DNA of 13,937 nucleotides, from the NCBI GenBank assembly GCA_040080215.1, contig JBEBIT010000075.1:1-13937 (forward strand). The letters are read 5' to 3'. Shown here in pieces: positions 13,922 to 13,937 of this stretch (positions within the stretch are counted from its first letter, which is position 1; the number at the start of each line of letters is the position of its first letter). Source of the stretch: CAIUGU01 sp040080215. GTDB taxonomy: Bacteria > Pseudomonadota > Gammaproteobacteria > Steroidobacterales > Steroidobacteraceae. Made by a program: the position numbers and the translations under genes. The notes beneath the pieces are model-generated. The model was not told where the DNA came from. It did not search any database and saw nothing but the letters and a program-made list of their open reading frames with translations.

Positions 13922-13937
13922 GTACAGCTGACGAAAG
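13918..13937 (+). CDS. Start of a downstream gene coupled to the sigma factor (partial)
   Basis: A GTG at 13918-13920 overlaps the sigma-factor stop as GTGA and opens a frame reading MSTADE before the window ends. The coupling is of the kind seen elsewhere in this window. In Xanthomonadales-like genomes this sigma type is often followed by small proteins of unknown function (DUF3619/DUF3106), but six residues cannot identify it. Confidence 0.45.

Overview
The window looks like a GC-rich gammaproteobacterial chromosome. The gene order def-fmt-rsmB-DUF4390-ntrY-ntrX, the divergent LysM gene and the priA-argS-ftsN cluster suggest the Xanthomonadales/Nevskiales/Steroidobacter side of the class. 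This placement is inference from gene order and protein style, not from a search. Nearly all of it is conserved core genome. I saw no mobile element, CRISPR array, tRNA or rRNA.

Layout. (1) 1-822, minus: the 5' part of a LysM protein resembling TsaP (type IV pilus secretin-associated, normally upstream of dprA), cut by the window edge. (2) 823-1120: a divergent intergenic region with an AT-rich island and inverted repeats. (3) 1121-8269, plus: a six-gene run of def (peptide deformylase), fmt (Met-tRNA formyltransferase), rsmB (16S rRNA m5C967 methyltransferase), a DUF4390 exported protein, and an NtrY/NtrX-type two-component pair. fmt/rsmB, DUF4390/ntrY and ntrY/ntrX each overlap by 4 nt (TTGA, ATGA, ATGA), so translation is probably coupled. 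(4) A short convergent junction with a GC hairpin. (5) 12870-8317, minus: priA (replication restart helicase), argS (arginyl-tRNA synthetase) and an FtsN-like SPOR protein. (6) 12871-13294: a 424-nt intergenic region holding three clustered DnaA-box-like 9-mers, a TATAAT hexamer and a strong hairpin. (7) 13295-13921, plus: an ECF-like RNA polymerase sigma factor, whose stop overlaps (GTGA) the start of a further gene cut by the window edge.

How the genes work together. fmt and def add and remove the formyl group of the initiator methionine, and rsmB modifies the ribosome decoding region, so the front of the operon is a translation-initiation module. It is joined to an envelope-sensing two-component system with a DUF4390 protein in between. 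On the other strand, replication restart, arginine charging and septation sit together in the order also known from Pseudomonas (priA-argS-ftsN).

Main points of interest. The NtrX-type regulator has an AAA+ domain that looks ATPase-dead: Walker A Lys to Arg, Walker B Asp-Glu to Asn-Gly, sensor II Arg to Ser, and no GAFTGA loop. The DnaA-box cluster upstream of priA could be a replication-related or DnaA-regulated site. The sigma factor has an uncertain start behind a structured leader, and the argS ribosome binding site can fold into a hairpin.
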